From positions 1,449,056-1,513,055 of the forward strand of contig NZ_AP026830.1 in the NCBI RefSeq assembly GCF_026000775.1: a stretch of 64,000 nt of DNA, given 5' to 3'. The number at the start of each line of letters is the position of its first letter. Within the stretch, counting starts at the first letter, position 1. Under the pieces are notes generated by a model. The model did not search any database. It was not told the DNA's origin and saw only the letters and a list, made by a program, of their open reading frames with translations. The translations under genes and the position numbers were made by a program. The stretch comes from Vulcanisaeta souniana JCM 11219. GTDB lineage: Archaea > Thermoproteota > Thermoprotei > Thermoproteales > Thermocladiaceae. Below, piece by piece: positions 8,870 through 16,310 of this stretch.

Positions 8870-10926
8870 GATATTCTCTAAAGAGAATAGAAGGTTACCC
8901 CTCATTACCATAGCATCGTAGAACGCTTGCTTAAGATATTCTCTAAAGAGAATAGAAGGCCTCTAGCAATGTACTTATTCCAATTCTTTTTAGCGGACAG
9001 ATATAGTGATATTCTCTAAAGAGAATAGAAGGTGGGATGGTGAACCAAGTTACATAAGGGCATTGAAGGGATTGTATGATATTCTCTAAAGAGAATAGAA
9101 GGAAGACTGCTGGGTAGCAATACGACGTGTATGTGCTGAAGTACGATATTCTCTAAAGAGAATAGAAGGATTGGCGTGGAGGTTAGGAACACGGACATTG
9201 TGCTGCCCAGATATTCTCTAAAGAGAATAGAAGGATAGTTCATTCAACATTTCAATTAATTTGTCGTCACGGTAGTGCGATATTCTCTAAAGAGAATAGA
9301 AGGATAATTCATAAAGCATATCCATCAGCTTATCATCTCCATAACGCGATATTCTCTAAAGAGAATAGAAGGGGGATATGTCGCCCAATGGCGTTAGTTC
9401 ATTGACGTCTCCTCTTGATATTCTCTAAAGAGAATAGAAGGTTAGTCACGGATAATTTCTGCGTCGCGTAACGCAGCGTGATTAATAAGATATTCTCTAA
9501 AGAGAATAGAAGGACCCTATGTACGCCAATTCCTTAAGCGGGATTGTAATCCCAGATATTCTCTAAAGAGAATAGAAGGAATGGTGATGTGACGTATTAC
9601 GTGGATTACACGGGTTCAGATATTCTCTAAAGAGAATAGAAGGTCTTTCCAATCCTAATAACGAGACTCGTTATTTTGTTCATTAAGATATTCTCTAAAG
9701 AGAATAGAAGGGTTGAAGTGATCATTCATGGTGGTTGTGGATTGCTGTGGCTTGATATTCTCTAAAGAGAATAGAAGGTGGTTGAGGACAGTGATGGGGA
9801 GAGAGCCGTGGGGTTCGTATTCAAGATATTCTCTAAAGAGAATAGAAGGTTGCGTTCGCCGTGATTTTTTCTTTAATGGCGTTGAGGTGATATTCTCTAA
9901 AGAGAATAGAAGGTAATAATCATTGCGACTTTACCCTCAAGGTTACCAACCCTGGATATTCTCTAAAGAGAATAGAAGGTAAGTGCGAGTCTGCCTATCC
10001 GTACTTCCACGTTTCCGCGTGATATTCTCTAAAGAGAATAGAAGGTTCTGATCACCACCTTATCAATCCAGTAGGTAATTCTTACGATATTCTCTAAAGA
10101 GAATAGAAGGACACACTACCCAAGAAAGAGCTCTACAGACTCTACGCCAGTCACAGGATATTCTCTAAAGAGAATAGAAGGAACTCCCTGCCCTCAACCA
10201 CGGCGTAGACAAGCAATGCGAAGATATTCTCTAAAGAGAATAGAAGGGAATACGTACGGTGTCACGTAGATGATGTAGACGATGCCATTCCCAGATATTC
10301 TCTAAAGAGAATAGAAGGAAGCCCAAGGTGAAGCATTGATAGGACCGACCTACGAGTCTGATATTCTCTAAAGAGAATAGAAGGTCGCTGAAAACCTTCT
10401 TTGGCTTACCAACCCACTGAGGCATTACCAAGATATTCTCTAAAGAGAATAGAAGGTTCCCTATTCAGCTCACGTTTTCTTTCGTAATTAATGAGATATT
10501 CTCTAAAGAGAATAGAAGGTGTGTTGGAGGTGATTGAGTTGAAGACGCTCTTCAGTGAGCTTGATATTCTCTAAAGAGAATAGAAGGATGAGTGATTGCA
10601 CATTAGCTACTGATACAATACCCTCTTCGATATTCTCTAAAGAGAATAGAAGGAAGATCATTGCCGTCATAACGCTTACTAGGGATAATAAGCATCCAAT
10701 GATATTCTCTAAAGAGAATAGAAGGGTGGGAGTTTGCCCTCTATAATGAATGTTTTGTATTTTGTGATATTCTCTAAAGAGAATAGAAGGATAAATCTCC
10801 GTGAGCAAACCCACATTCACCAGAAACGCAATAAGATATTCTCTAAAGAGAATAGAAGGTCATAATCAACGCGGAGTTCAGCGGATCGGCAGCGGCTCAA
10901 GATATTCTCTAAAGAGAATAGAGAGG
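8870..10926 (+). CRISPR. CRISPR array, 31 repeats and 30 spacers
   Basis: The 25-nt repeat begins GATATTCTCT and ends GAATAGAAGG. It starts at 8870, 8935, 9008, 9078, 9145, 9210, 9279, 9348, 9417, 9489, 9555, 9619, 9687, 9754, 9825, 9889, 9955, 10021, 10086, 10157, 10223, 10294, 10360, 10432, 10495, 10563, 10629, 10701, 10766, 10835 and 10901. Repeats 1-30 read as identical; the last ends GAGAGG instead of GAAGG. Spacers are 38-48 nt. The repeat holds a palindrome (ATTCTC, TAAA loop, GAGAAT), and the predicted 8-nt crRNA handle is ATAGAAGG. Transcription is from the 8870 side. Many spacers keep an open frame that reads like protein. Confidence 0.98.
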
Positions 10927-10936
10927 ATATTTTTAT
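10927..10936 (+). terminator. Possible T-run terminator of the array
   Basis: Directly after the last repeat comes ATATTTTTAT, a short T-run of the kind that ends archaeal transcripts, just before the stop codon of the convergent cas4. Five Ts is a weak signal. Confidence 0.35.
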
Positions 10937-10938
10937 GA

Positions 10939-11514
10939 TTAGGGCGGGCATATATCCTTGAAGTAGCAGGCTTTGCATTTTGCCTTGTTTGTGGTTTTTG
11001 GTGGTGGTTCTTGGTTTTGTATGTGTTTTCTCATGTCCTGTATCGTTCTTTCTGTCCATTTTCTTAGGTTTGGAGTTGGTCTTATTGTTATTGTTGTTTC
11101 TTTTTCTTGGTTTATGATTATTATTTTATCCACGGTAACCTTCATTGTTTCCTCAAGGGCCATTGCATATGCTGTTGCCTGTGCCAGTACGTGGCTATAC
11201 CTTGTATATAGTTTCTTTTTATTCCCTATATTCAATTTTGCCTCTATTATTACTGCCCTGTTTTTATTCACTACCACGGCATCTACCCTGCCCACTATGC
11301 CGAGTTTTGCTGATTTCACGGGCACCTCTAGACTTACCTCTCCCTCTATTCCCTGTTCTCTTATGGACTTTATTACATTCTCCGTATTTGATACCTGCTT
11401 CGCATACTTCATGGACTCGGTTGGTGGTTCCTTCATTATCATTATCTTTAGGTATGCCTGTCTTGGGCAGTAGGTGTATTCCTTTATCATGCTTATTGGT
11501 ATGTAGTCCATCAT
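10939..11514 (-). CDS. cas4: CRISPR adaptation nuclease Cas4
   Basis: 191-residue Cas4 of the RecB-like PD-(D/E)XK family with a 4Fe-4S cluster. Cluster ligands are C16 (YTYCPRQAYLK) and C180, C183 and C189 (CKACYFKDICP). Nuclease residues are D78 (GRVDAVVV) and E91/K93 (IIEAKLN), followed by the Q-x3-Y motif AQATAYAMALE. It trims prespacers and helps select the PAM. It overlaps cas2 by 4 nt and is the last gene of the adaptation operon, ending 12 nt from the last repeat. Confidence 0.93.
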   Translation of the reverse strand: MMDYIPISMIKEYTYCPRQAYLKIMIMKEPPTESMKYAKQVSNTENVIKSIREQGIEGEVSLEVPVKSAKLGIVGRVDAVVVNKNRAVIIEAKLNIGNKKKLYTRYSHVLAQATAYAMALEETMKVTVDKIIIINQEKETTITIRPTPNLRKWTERTIQDMRKHIQNQEPPPKTTNKAKCKACYFKDICPP

Positions 11515-11786
11515 ATCACCGTTGGTTCGCTTGGTATGGCTAGGTTTGCCGTGCCCAATTTTATTGCATTATTCAGGGTTTGCCCATCAATGATCAGTAT
11601 TACCACGGAGTCCTCCCTATCCATGAGTCTTGTTAGTGCTCTGGCGGTGTCTTTAGCTAGGGCGTTGCCGCCCCTTGCTATGTATAGGCTTCTTTGTACC
11701 CTTACGTAGCCCATTGCCTTTAGTTTGTTCATTATCTCGAGTCTCCTCCTATTATTGCTTATGTCGTATGATATCAGTACGTACAT
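11511..11786 (-). CDS. cas2: CRISPR integrase subunit Cas2
   Basis: 91-residue Cas2 with the ferredoxin-like N-terminus MYVLISYDIS, including the conserved D8, and the RVQRSLYIARG segment. It forms the central dimer of the Cas1-Cas2 integrase. It starts immediately after the cas1 stop and overlaps cas4 by 4 nt. Confidence 0.94.
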   Translation of the reverse strand: MYVLISYDISNNRRRLEIMNKLKAMGYVRVQRSLYIARGGNALAKDTARALTRLMDREDSVVILIIDGQTLNNAIKLGTANLAIPSEPTVI

Positions 11787-12782
11787 TTAGAACACCCAAG
11801 TGAAGCACTCGTAATCCTTCACATTACCATCCCTAATCATTGAGGCTAGGTACCAAGCCTCGTGTTTCATTATCTCGGTTAGTGATGATTTTCTACTTGT
11901 TCGTGGATTTATGTAGTCCCTGTTTAGGTTATTGAGTATTAACCTGGCCACCGCCTTCCTTGAGTCGTAGTCCAGGAAGCCGTTAATTATACTTAGTTTT
12001 ATATTGTCTGCATCGATTATTAATGCCTTATCCACGGCTACTGGCCTAAATACCTCAACGGTGTCGAAGACCAGTGATGGCTTCCCGCTCTTTATTGTGT
12101 GGAGCACGCCTAGGTATGGGTCCAATCCAGCCATTATTAGGTATCTTTCCATGGTTGAGTAGAGTATTCCGTAGCCGTAGTTTAGGGCTAGGTTCACTGG
12201 GTCAGTACCCTCTGGGTCTCTGCCGTGGAACCCCAATTGGCTTGGCAATAGTGACGCCACTACGTCCCAGTACTTATTGGCTGCCTGTGCCTCGATGCCC
12301 TCAATAACCTCTGGGTTTAGCTTACTGGTTTCCATGGATATCAGTTGCGTTGTCATTGATGATATTGAGTAGGCAATGTCATTTAGCGCTGGTTCCCTAC
12401 GGCTCTTGGCGAAGTACCTGACAAGCCTTGCCTGGTTCTCAATCTTACATGCAATTAGTCTGCGGGCTAACTCAAGTCTCAATTCATGGTTTAGGAATAA
12501 CTCGTATTGCTTAACCCTAGTCATTACGGTCTTGTTAATAACCGGCGGTAGCATTGTTACCACGGGGTCTCCAAATGAGTTTAGGAGGACTAGGTTTATG
12601 CCCTTCATGGCCAGGATCCCAATTGCCTTTGTTGTTATTGAGGCCCTTGATGTTGCGATTATTACCTCCTCCGTGTTTGGCGGCAGCACCTGCTTGTTTC
12701 CGTCTTTGCCTATTATTATCACTGAACCCTTCCTGACGATTATCCTCGTCCCTGGGTCTGTTATGTATACTTCGTTAACCAT
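11787..12782 (-). CDS. cas1: CRISPR integrase Cas1
   Basis: 331-residue Cas1. Catalytic residues appear as E164 (EAQAANKYW), H228 (DPYLGVLH) and D240 (SLVFDTVEVFRP), with the family motif NLALNYGYGILYS between. I chose ATG 12782, which gives MVNEVYITDPGTRIIVRKG, the usual first strand of Cas1. An earlier in-frame ATG at 12869 would add 29 unlikely residues that overlap csa1. The chosen start overlaps the csa1 stop by 8 nt. Confidence 0.95.
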   Translation of the reverse strand: MVNEVYITDPGTRIIVRKGSVIIIGKDGNKQVLPPNTEEVIIATSRASITTKAIGILAMKGINLVLLNSFGDPVVTMLPPVINKTVMTRVKQYELFLNHELRLELARRLIACKIENQARLVRYFAKSRREPALNDIAYSISSMTTQLISMETSKLNPEVIEGIEAQAANKYWDVVASLLPSQLGFHGRDPEGTDPVNLALNYGYGILYSTMERYLIMAGLDPYLGVLHTIKSGKPSLVFDTVEVFRPVAVDKALIIDADNIKLSIINGFLDYDSRKAVARLILNNLNRDYINPRTSRKSSLTEIMKHEAWYLASMIRDGNVKDYECFTWVF

Positions 12783-13578
12783 GGCAGACACCATAGAATG
12801 GGCAGGTCTTCGGGCAAGAACTTGCTGGTCCTGGGTCATCTCCATGCTCAATGATTCTAGCCACATCATCCCTCATGTCTAGGAAGGCCCTCCTCAATGT
12901 GTCGTCTATCTTAACTACCCTCCAGGTGAATCTTAGTTTGCCGTTAATACTTATGTGGAGTACTATGCCGATGTCCACTGGGTGGCCGATCCAGGCCTCT
13001 ATGGCTAGTGCATATGCCGTAACCGCTATATCCTTCCTGCTAATTAATTCCTCCGTTGGTGATGAGGTCACTAACTCCATTGGTATGAATCCTACGAGTA
13101 TGTCTGGCTTAACGACGTCGGAGAGGCCAATTGGGGCGCCTGGTATTGATGGTTCAACGCTGGTTGGTATTCCTTCATCGCGGGCATTGAGTGCCAAGGT
13201 AATTGCCTTGGTGTAGATTTCATAGAGCTGCGTCTTGTACTTATTACCTAGTTCACCGTAGTCATTTAGGATATTCTCAAACCTACTGTCTAGTTGAGAG
13301 AGCGGTATTGATTCCCTAAATGGGGCTAGGAAGATCTCGTGAATTAATCTACCGAGCCTTAGGATCTCCGTGTCTTCCATGGGTATTTTAGCAACACGCC
13401 TTAGGTACGCGTCGCGTTTTGTTGGGCATGGTGATGAGACCTCGGACACCGTTGGCCTAACCGAGTGCCTCGGCGCAACTGGGTCCCTAAACCAGCCTCT
13501 TAATTCGGCGTATGATCCGCCCTCCATTATTGTCCTAATATAGTCCCAAACCCACCTGGGTAGCACCATATGCTTCAT
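12775..13578 (-). CDS. csa1: Csa1, Cas4-like Fe-S protein of type I-A adaptation
   Basis: 267-residue Csa1 (Cas4-related). Likely Fe-S cysteines are in SSPCPTKRDAYLRR near residue 50 and in the C-terminal CPKTCPFYGVC. The nuclease-like core has SDVVKPDIL and then PMELVTS. The lysine of the usual E-x-K motif appears replaced, so activity may be lost or differently placed. It is the first gene of csa1-cas1-cas2-cas4. A weak TATA-like GAATAAAAC lies 15-25 nt upstream on the minus strand. The start could be ATG 13578 or ATG 13569. Confidence 0.85.
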   Translation of the reverse strand: MKHMVLPRWVWDYIRTIMEGGSYAELRGWFRDPVAPRHSVRPTVSEVSSPCPTKRDAYLRRVAKIPMEDTEILRLGRLIHEIFLAPFRESIPLSQLDSRFENILNDYGELGNKYKTQLYEIYTKAITLALNARDEGIPTSVEPSIPGAPIGLSDVVKPDILVGFIPMELVTSSPTEELISRKDIAVTAYALAIEAWIGHPVDIGIVLHISINGKLRFTWRVVKIDDTLRRAFLDMRDDVARIIEHGDDPGPASSCPKTCPFYGVCHG

Positions 13579-13670
13579 GCCTATTTGCGTGTTTTATTCT
13601 TGTCTATGGGTTGTTTCTTAATTAATTGAGAAGTTAAATTAAACTAGGATGTTTATGGTGTTCCTTGTCA

Positions 13671-13690
13671 TGTCTACAGTATTGTAGACA
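13671..13690. promoter_or_regulatory. Palindromic operator upstream of vapBC
   Basis: Perfect inverted repeat TGTCTACA, GTAT spacer, TGTAGACA. It ends 5 nt before a TATA-like GTTTATAA (13696-13703), placed about 30 nt before the antitoxin start. Antitoxins of VapB type repress their own promoter through such sites, so this is the probable VapBC operator. Confidence 0.65.
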
Positions 13691-13728
13691 GATGAGTTTA
13701 TAAGTATGTATATTGGTTAGTAAGATGA

Positions 13729-13968
13729 TTGGTGATTTACTTGACAACTACGGTAATCAGCGTCAGGGTTAGGGAGGAGGTTAAGAGATTGCTTGAGGAG
13801 GGTGGTATTGATGTTAATGAGGAGGTTAGGAGGTTCCTTGAGGACCTTGCGTTGAAGGTTAAGATTAGGAGGTATGTCTCCATGTGGGATGAGCTGTTGG
13901 AAAATATTAAACCGAGTGAGGAGGGGTTTTCAGTGGGCTCTGTGAGGGAGGATCGTGAGGGTCATTGA
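13729..13968 (+). CDS. vapB: VapB-type antitoxin (ribbon-helix-helix-like)
   Basis: 79-residue protein. The N-terminal TTTVISVRVREEVKRLLEEG followed by a helix (VNEEVRRFLEDL) looks like a ribbon-helix-helix DNA-binding fold, and the acidic tail would wrap the toxin. The start is TTG 13729, GTG 13732 or TTG 13741; a TATA box at 13696-13703 favours the first two as leaderless starts. It overlaps vapC by 14 nt. Confidence 0.75.
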   Translation: MVIYLTTTVISVRVREEVKRLLEEGGIDVNEEVRRFLEDLALKVKIRRYVSMWDELLENIKPSEEGFSVGSVREDREGH

Positions 13969-14347
13969 CTCATCAGCCCTTATAAAGTACTTCACCCGCG
14001 AGACCGGTTGGGAAAGGGTTAGGGATTTAATGTTGGATGGCGTGATGACGGTTGATTTAGCCATTAAAGAGGTAGCGAATGCACTGTGGAGGAAGATTAT
14101 CAGGGGCGAGGTGGACTATAATATCGTACTTACCATCATGAGGACCTTACTTGAGGAGGCCATACCAATAATTGATCAAAGAAAGTACGTAATAAGGGCC
14201 CTTGAACTTGCCGTGAAGTACAGGATCACTGTGTACGATGCAATATTCATAGTACTAGCCCTGGAGCAAAATATGGAACTTATAACCAGTGATGATGCCC
14301 AAGCTGATGTGGCTGGGAAAGTCGGTGTTAGGGTAATCCTAGTTTAA
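13955..14347 (+). CDS. vapC: VapC toxin, PIN-domain ribonuclease
   Basis: 130-residue PIN-domain protein. Acidic active-site residues are visible at D5 (VIDSSALIKYF), E39 (AIKEVANALW), D95 (VYDAIFIVLA) and D113/D114 (ITSDDAQA). VapC proteins cut tRNA or rRNA when VapB is lost. It starts with GTG inside the end of vapB, so toxin synthesis is coupled to antitoxin synthesis. Confidence 0.88.
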   Translation: MRVIDSSALIKYFTRETGWERVRDLMLDGVMTVDLAIKEVANALWRKIIRGEVDYNIVLTIMRTLLEEAIPIIDQRKYVIRALELAVKYRITVYDAIFIVLALEQNMELITSDDAQADVAGKVGVRVILV

Positions 14348-14397
14348 TGCGTTATTTCATGCATAGACCCAATAATGTGCTTGGTAAGGGATATAAA

Positions 14398-14432
14398 ACT
14401 GGTGTTCCACCAGTTACTGGTATGTCACCAGT
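14398..14432. promoter_or_regulatory. Tandem inverted repeats at the start of the ATPase gene
   Basis: Two adjacent inverted repeats of the same motif: ACTGGTG-TTC-CACCAGT (14398-14414) and ACTGGT-ATGTC-ACCAGT (14416-14432), centred 18 nt apart. They sit just after a TATA-like GATATAAAA (14390-14398) and cover the expected transcription start and the ATG at 14422. This looks like a repressor operator. Confidence 0.6.
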
Positions 14433-15423
14433 TTCCTGCGGATTCTTTGACACTAGGCCTAAGGTTAGTAGGGATTTTGTATTTGGTAGGGATGATGTGA
14501 TTAATGAGGTTGAACGCTTATTGAATAGCGGCTTTTGGCCTGTCATTCTTGGTCCTAGGAGGGTTGGTAAGACTACGGTTATGAGGGTTGTGATTAATGA
14601 ACTCGGTGGTATCTATATTGATGTATCAACAATAATGGGGCTTAAGGGCCTTGGACTTAGGCTCATTGATGAGGTTAAGAGACTGAACATTAGGGTTAAG
14701 CTTAACCTAGCCATGCTTCAGTTAGATATTGAGAGAAGGCCCATGGTAATTATTGAGGGCTTGATCAGGGAGTTGGGCGATGTTGTTATTGGTATTGACG
14801 AGGTTCAGAACATAATTAGTCCGAAGCTTCCCTCTCTTCTCTCCGTGGCTTATAACGAGTCCAGGGTTAGGTTTATCTTTAGCGGTTCTCTCGTTGGTAC
14901 CACACGCCTAATAATGAAGAGCCCCGAGTCCCTGGGCAGACCATTGATTAGATTTGAGCTTAGGCCCTTCACCAGGGAACAGTCCATTGAATTCCTGAGA
15001 ATTAGCTCGAGGAACTGTGGCATTAATATTAGTGACATCGAGATTGAGAATGCAGTAAATGAATTTGACGGCATTGTTGGTTGGTTAACGTACTACGGAA
15101 GTCTCAGGTCGAGTGGTAAGAGCCATCCAGAGGCCATGGAGGCCCTGAGGAGCATTGCCAGGGAGGTTATTAAGGATGAACTCAGTAAGTTGGGCAGGTA
15201 TGAGTTAGTTACTTACAGGGCGTTGGCCACGTTGAGTAGGGCCAGGTGGATTGAGATTAAGAGACTTGCTGAATCCCTAATTGGGCATTCAATAGATGAT
15301 AAGACCTTCACCACGGGCCTAAAGGCCCTGGTTAACATGTACATGGTTAGGGAAGTTGAGCGAGGTATTTACGAGGTTATTGATGGATACATGGCCAGGC
15401 TAGTCCGTGAATACGGTGTTTAA
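14422..15423 (+). CDS. Archaeal AAA+ ATPase (Arch_ATPase family)
   Basis: 333-residue ATPase with Walker A LGPRRVGKTT, Walker B VVIGIDEVQNI and the FSGS sensor (RFIFSGSLVG), followed by a winged-helix-like C-terminus. It belongs to the expanded archaeal ATPase family found near mobile or defence genes; the substrate is unknown. I place the start at ATG 14422 because the family usually begins near FFDTRPKVSRDFVFGRDD and a TATA box lies 25-30 nt upstream. An earlier ATG at 14347 overlapping the vapC stop (TAATG) would add 25 residues encoded by the inverted repeats. Confidence 0.82.
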   Translation: MSPVSCGFFDTRPKVSRDFVFGRDDVINEVERLLNSGFWPVILGPRRVGKTTVMRVVINELGGIYIDVSTIMGLKGLGLRLIDEVKRLNIRVKLNLAMLQLDIERRPMVIIEGLIRELGDVVIGIDEVQNIISPKLPSLLSVAYNESRVRFIFSGSLVGTTRLIMKSPESLGRPLIRFELRPFTREQSIEFLRISSRNCGINISDIEIENAVNEFDGIVGWLTYYGSLRSSGKSHPEAMEALRSIAREVIKDELSKLGRYELVTYRALATLSRARWIEIKRLAESLIGHSIDDKTFTTGLKALVNMYMVREVERGIYEVIDGYMARLVREYGV

Positions 15424-15429
15424 AAGGCC

Positions 15430-15636
15430 TTAATTAATTCCAGGGGCCTTGGCCTTGATTACATGCGCTATCGCACTCGTTACCCAGGCAATCACTAACC
15501 CAACACCAACACCCCTGAGGTATGGGTTCCCAGTAACATAGGATATTGAGAGAAATACTATACTCAGGACTAACTCGAACACAGTCAATACAATGTCCAA
15601 GCGCCTCAGTAACCTGATCCTCCACCCAGGCCACAT
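15430..15636 (-). CDS. Small membrane protein of unknown function
   Basis: 68-residue protein, from an ATG at 15636, with two hydrophobic helices (VLTVFELVLSIVFLSISYV and VGVGLVIAWVTSAIAHVI) and a basic N-terminus (RIRLLRRLD). A TATA-like GTTTTATATTTA on the minus strand lies 28-40 nt upstream. It is convergent with the ATPase gene, 6 nt away. I do not recognise the family. Confidence 0.55.
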   Translation of the reverse strand: MWPGWRIRLLRRLDIVLTVFELVLSIVFLSISYVTGNPYLRGVGVGLVIAWVTSAIAHVIKAKAPGIN

Positions 15637-15715
15637 GGTACTTCGCCGCAACTATGCCTTATCATTAAATATAAAACATACCTTGTGATCATTATTAATG
15701 GTTATTGCCCCATAA

Positions 15716-16261
15716 TCACTGTACCGGCTTGATCTCCTTATCTAACTCCCTGGTTAAATCATTGAGTACCTGGTCCCTATTAACCTTGGTTAACGTAATG
15801 ACCCTAAACCCGTACTTGCTCACGAAGGATGCCACGGGCCTATTGGTCCTGTAGGCCATGTATATTGTGCCGAGGATGTGAACGTTATTTACAGTCTCCT
15901 CAAGGGTCCTCAGGAAGCCGTTGTGTATTAGTTCCATCTTACCGATCTCATCAATAACCAGTAGTGAACCTGGGCTTGCTGCCCTGATTGCCGGTATCCC
16001 GACTTCATCCATGGCCTTTAAATTGACGTTGTACCTACCGACCGTTGGTCCGCCGGCAAATAGGCTAACGTGCGCTAACCAAGTCTCCTTGCCGCTGTTA
16101 ATGTCGATTATCTTGAAGCCAATCCTTGAACCGCCCTCCCTGACCTCCGTGGTTATGAAGCCATAAATTCCAATGCCCATTGACCTTGCGTGATCAGCCA
16201 ACCTCTTGATCAGTGTTGTCTTGCCCACGCCTGGTTGTCCCGTGATTAATATCCTTAGCAT
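15716..16261 (-). CDS. Nucleoside-triphosphatase, THEP1 family
   Basis: 181-residue P-loop NTPase. Walker A is ITGQPGVGKTTLIKR at the N-terminus, the family motif YGFITTEVREGGSRIGF follows, and Walker B is LLVIDEIGKMEL. Length and motifs match archaeal THEP1 (DUF265) enzymes that hydrolyse NTPs to NDPs; the physiological role is unclear. It is divergent from the PhoU-like gene with only 49 nt between them. Confidence 0.9.
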   Translation of the reverse strand: MLRILITGQPGVGKTTLIKRLADHARSMGIGIYGFITTEVREGGSRIGFKIIDINSGKETWLAHVSLFAGGPTVGRYNVNLKAMDEVGIPAIRAASPGSLLVIDEIGKMELIHNGFLRTLEETVNNVHILGTIYMAYRTNRPVASFVSKYGFRVITLTKVNRDQVLNDLTRELDKEIKPVQ

Positions 16262-16310
16262 TGTATCCTTATTATTGATAAGATTAATTAAGGGTTAGTG
16301 TCTTATACGT

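Noticed and set aside
9016-10820. Several ORFs of 60-105 codons running through the CRISPR array on both strands
   Set aside because: They are made of repeated IFSKENRR or LLFSLEN translations of the repeat plus spacers; none has an independent start signal.
12783-12869. 29-residue N-terminal extension of Cas1
   Set aside because: It lies within csa1 and is not part of the Cas1 fold; ATG 12782 gives the normal N-terminus.
14347-14421. Start of the ATPase at the TAATG overlap with vapC
   Set aside because: The extra 25 residues are partly encoded by inverted repeats, a TATA box lies inside, and the family starts near FFDTRPK. Translational coupling cannot be fully excluded.
15434-15634. 66-codon ORF overlapping the small membrane protein in another frame
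   Set aside because: It has no membrane segment or family likeness; the other frame encodes two good hydrophobic helices.
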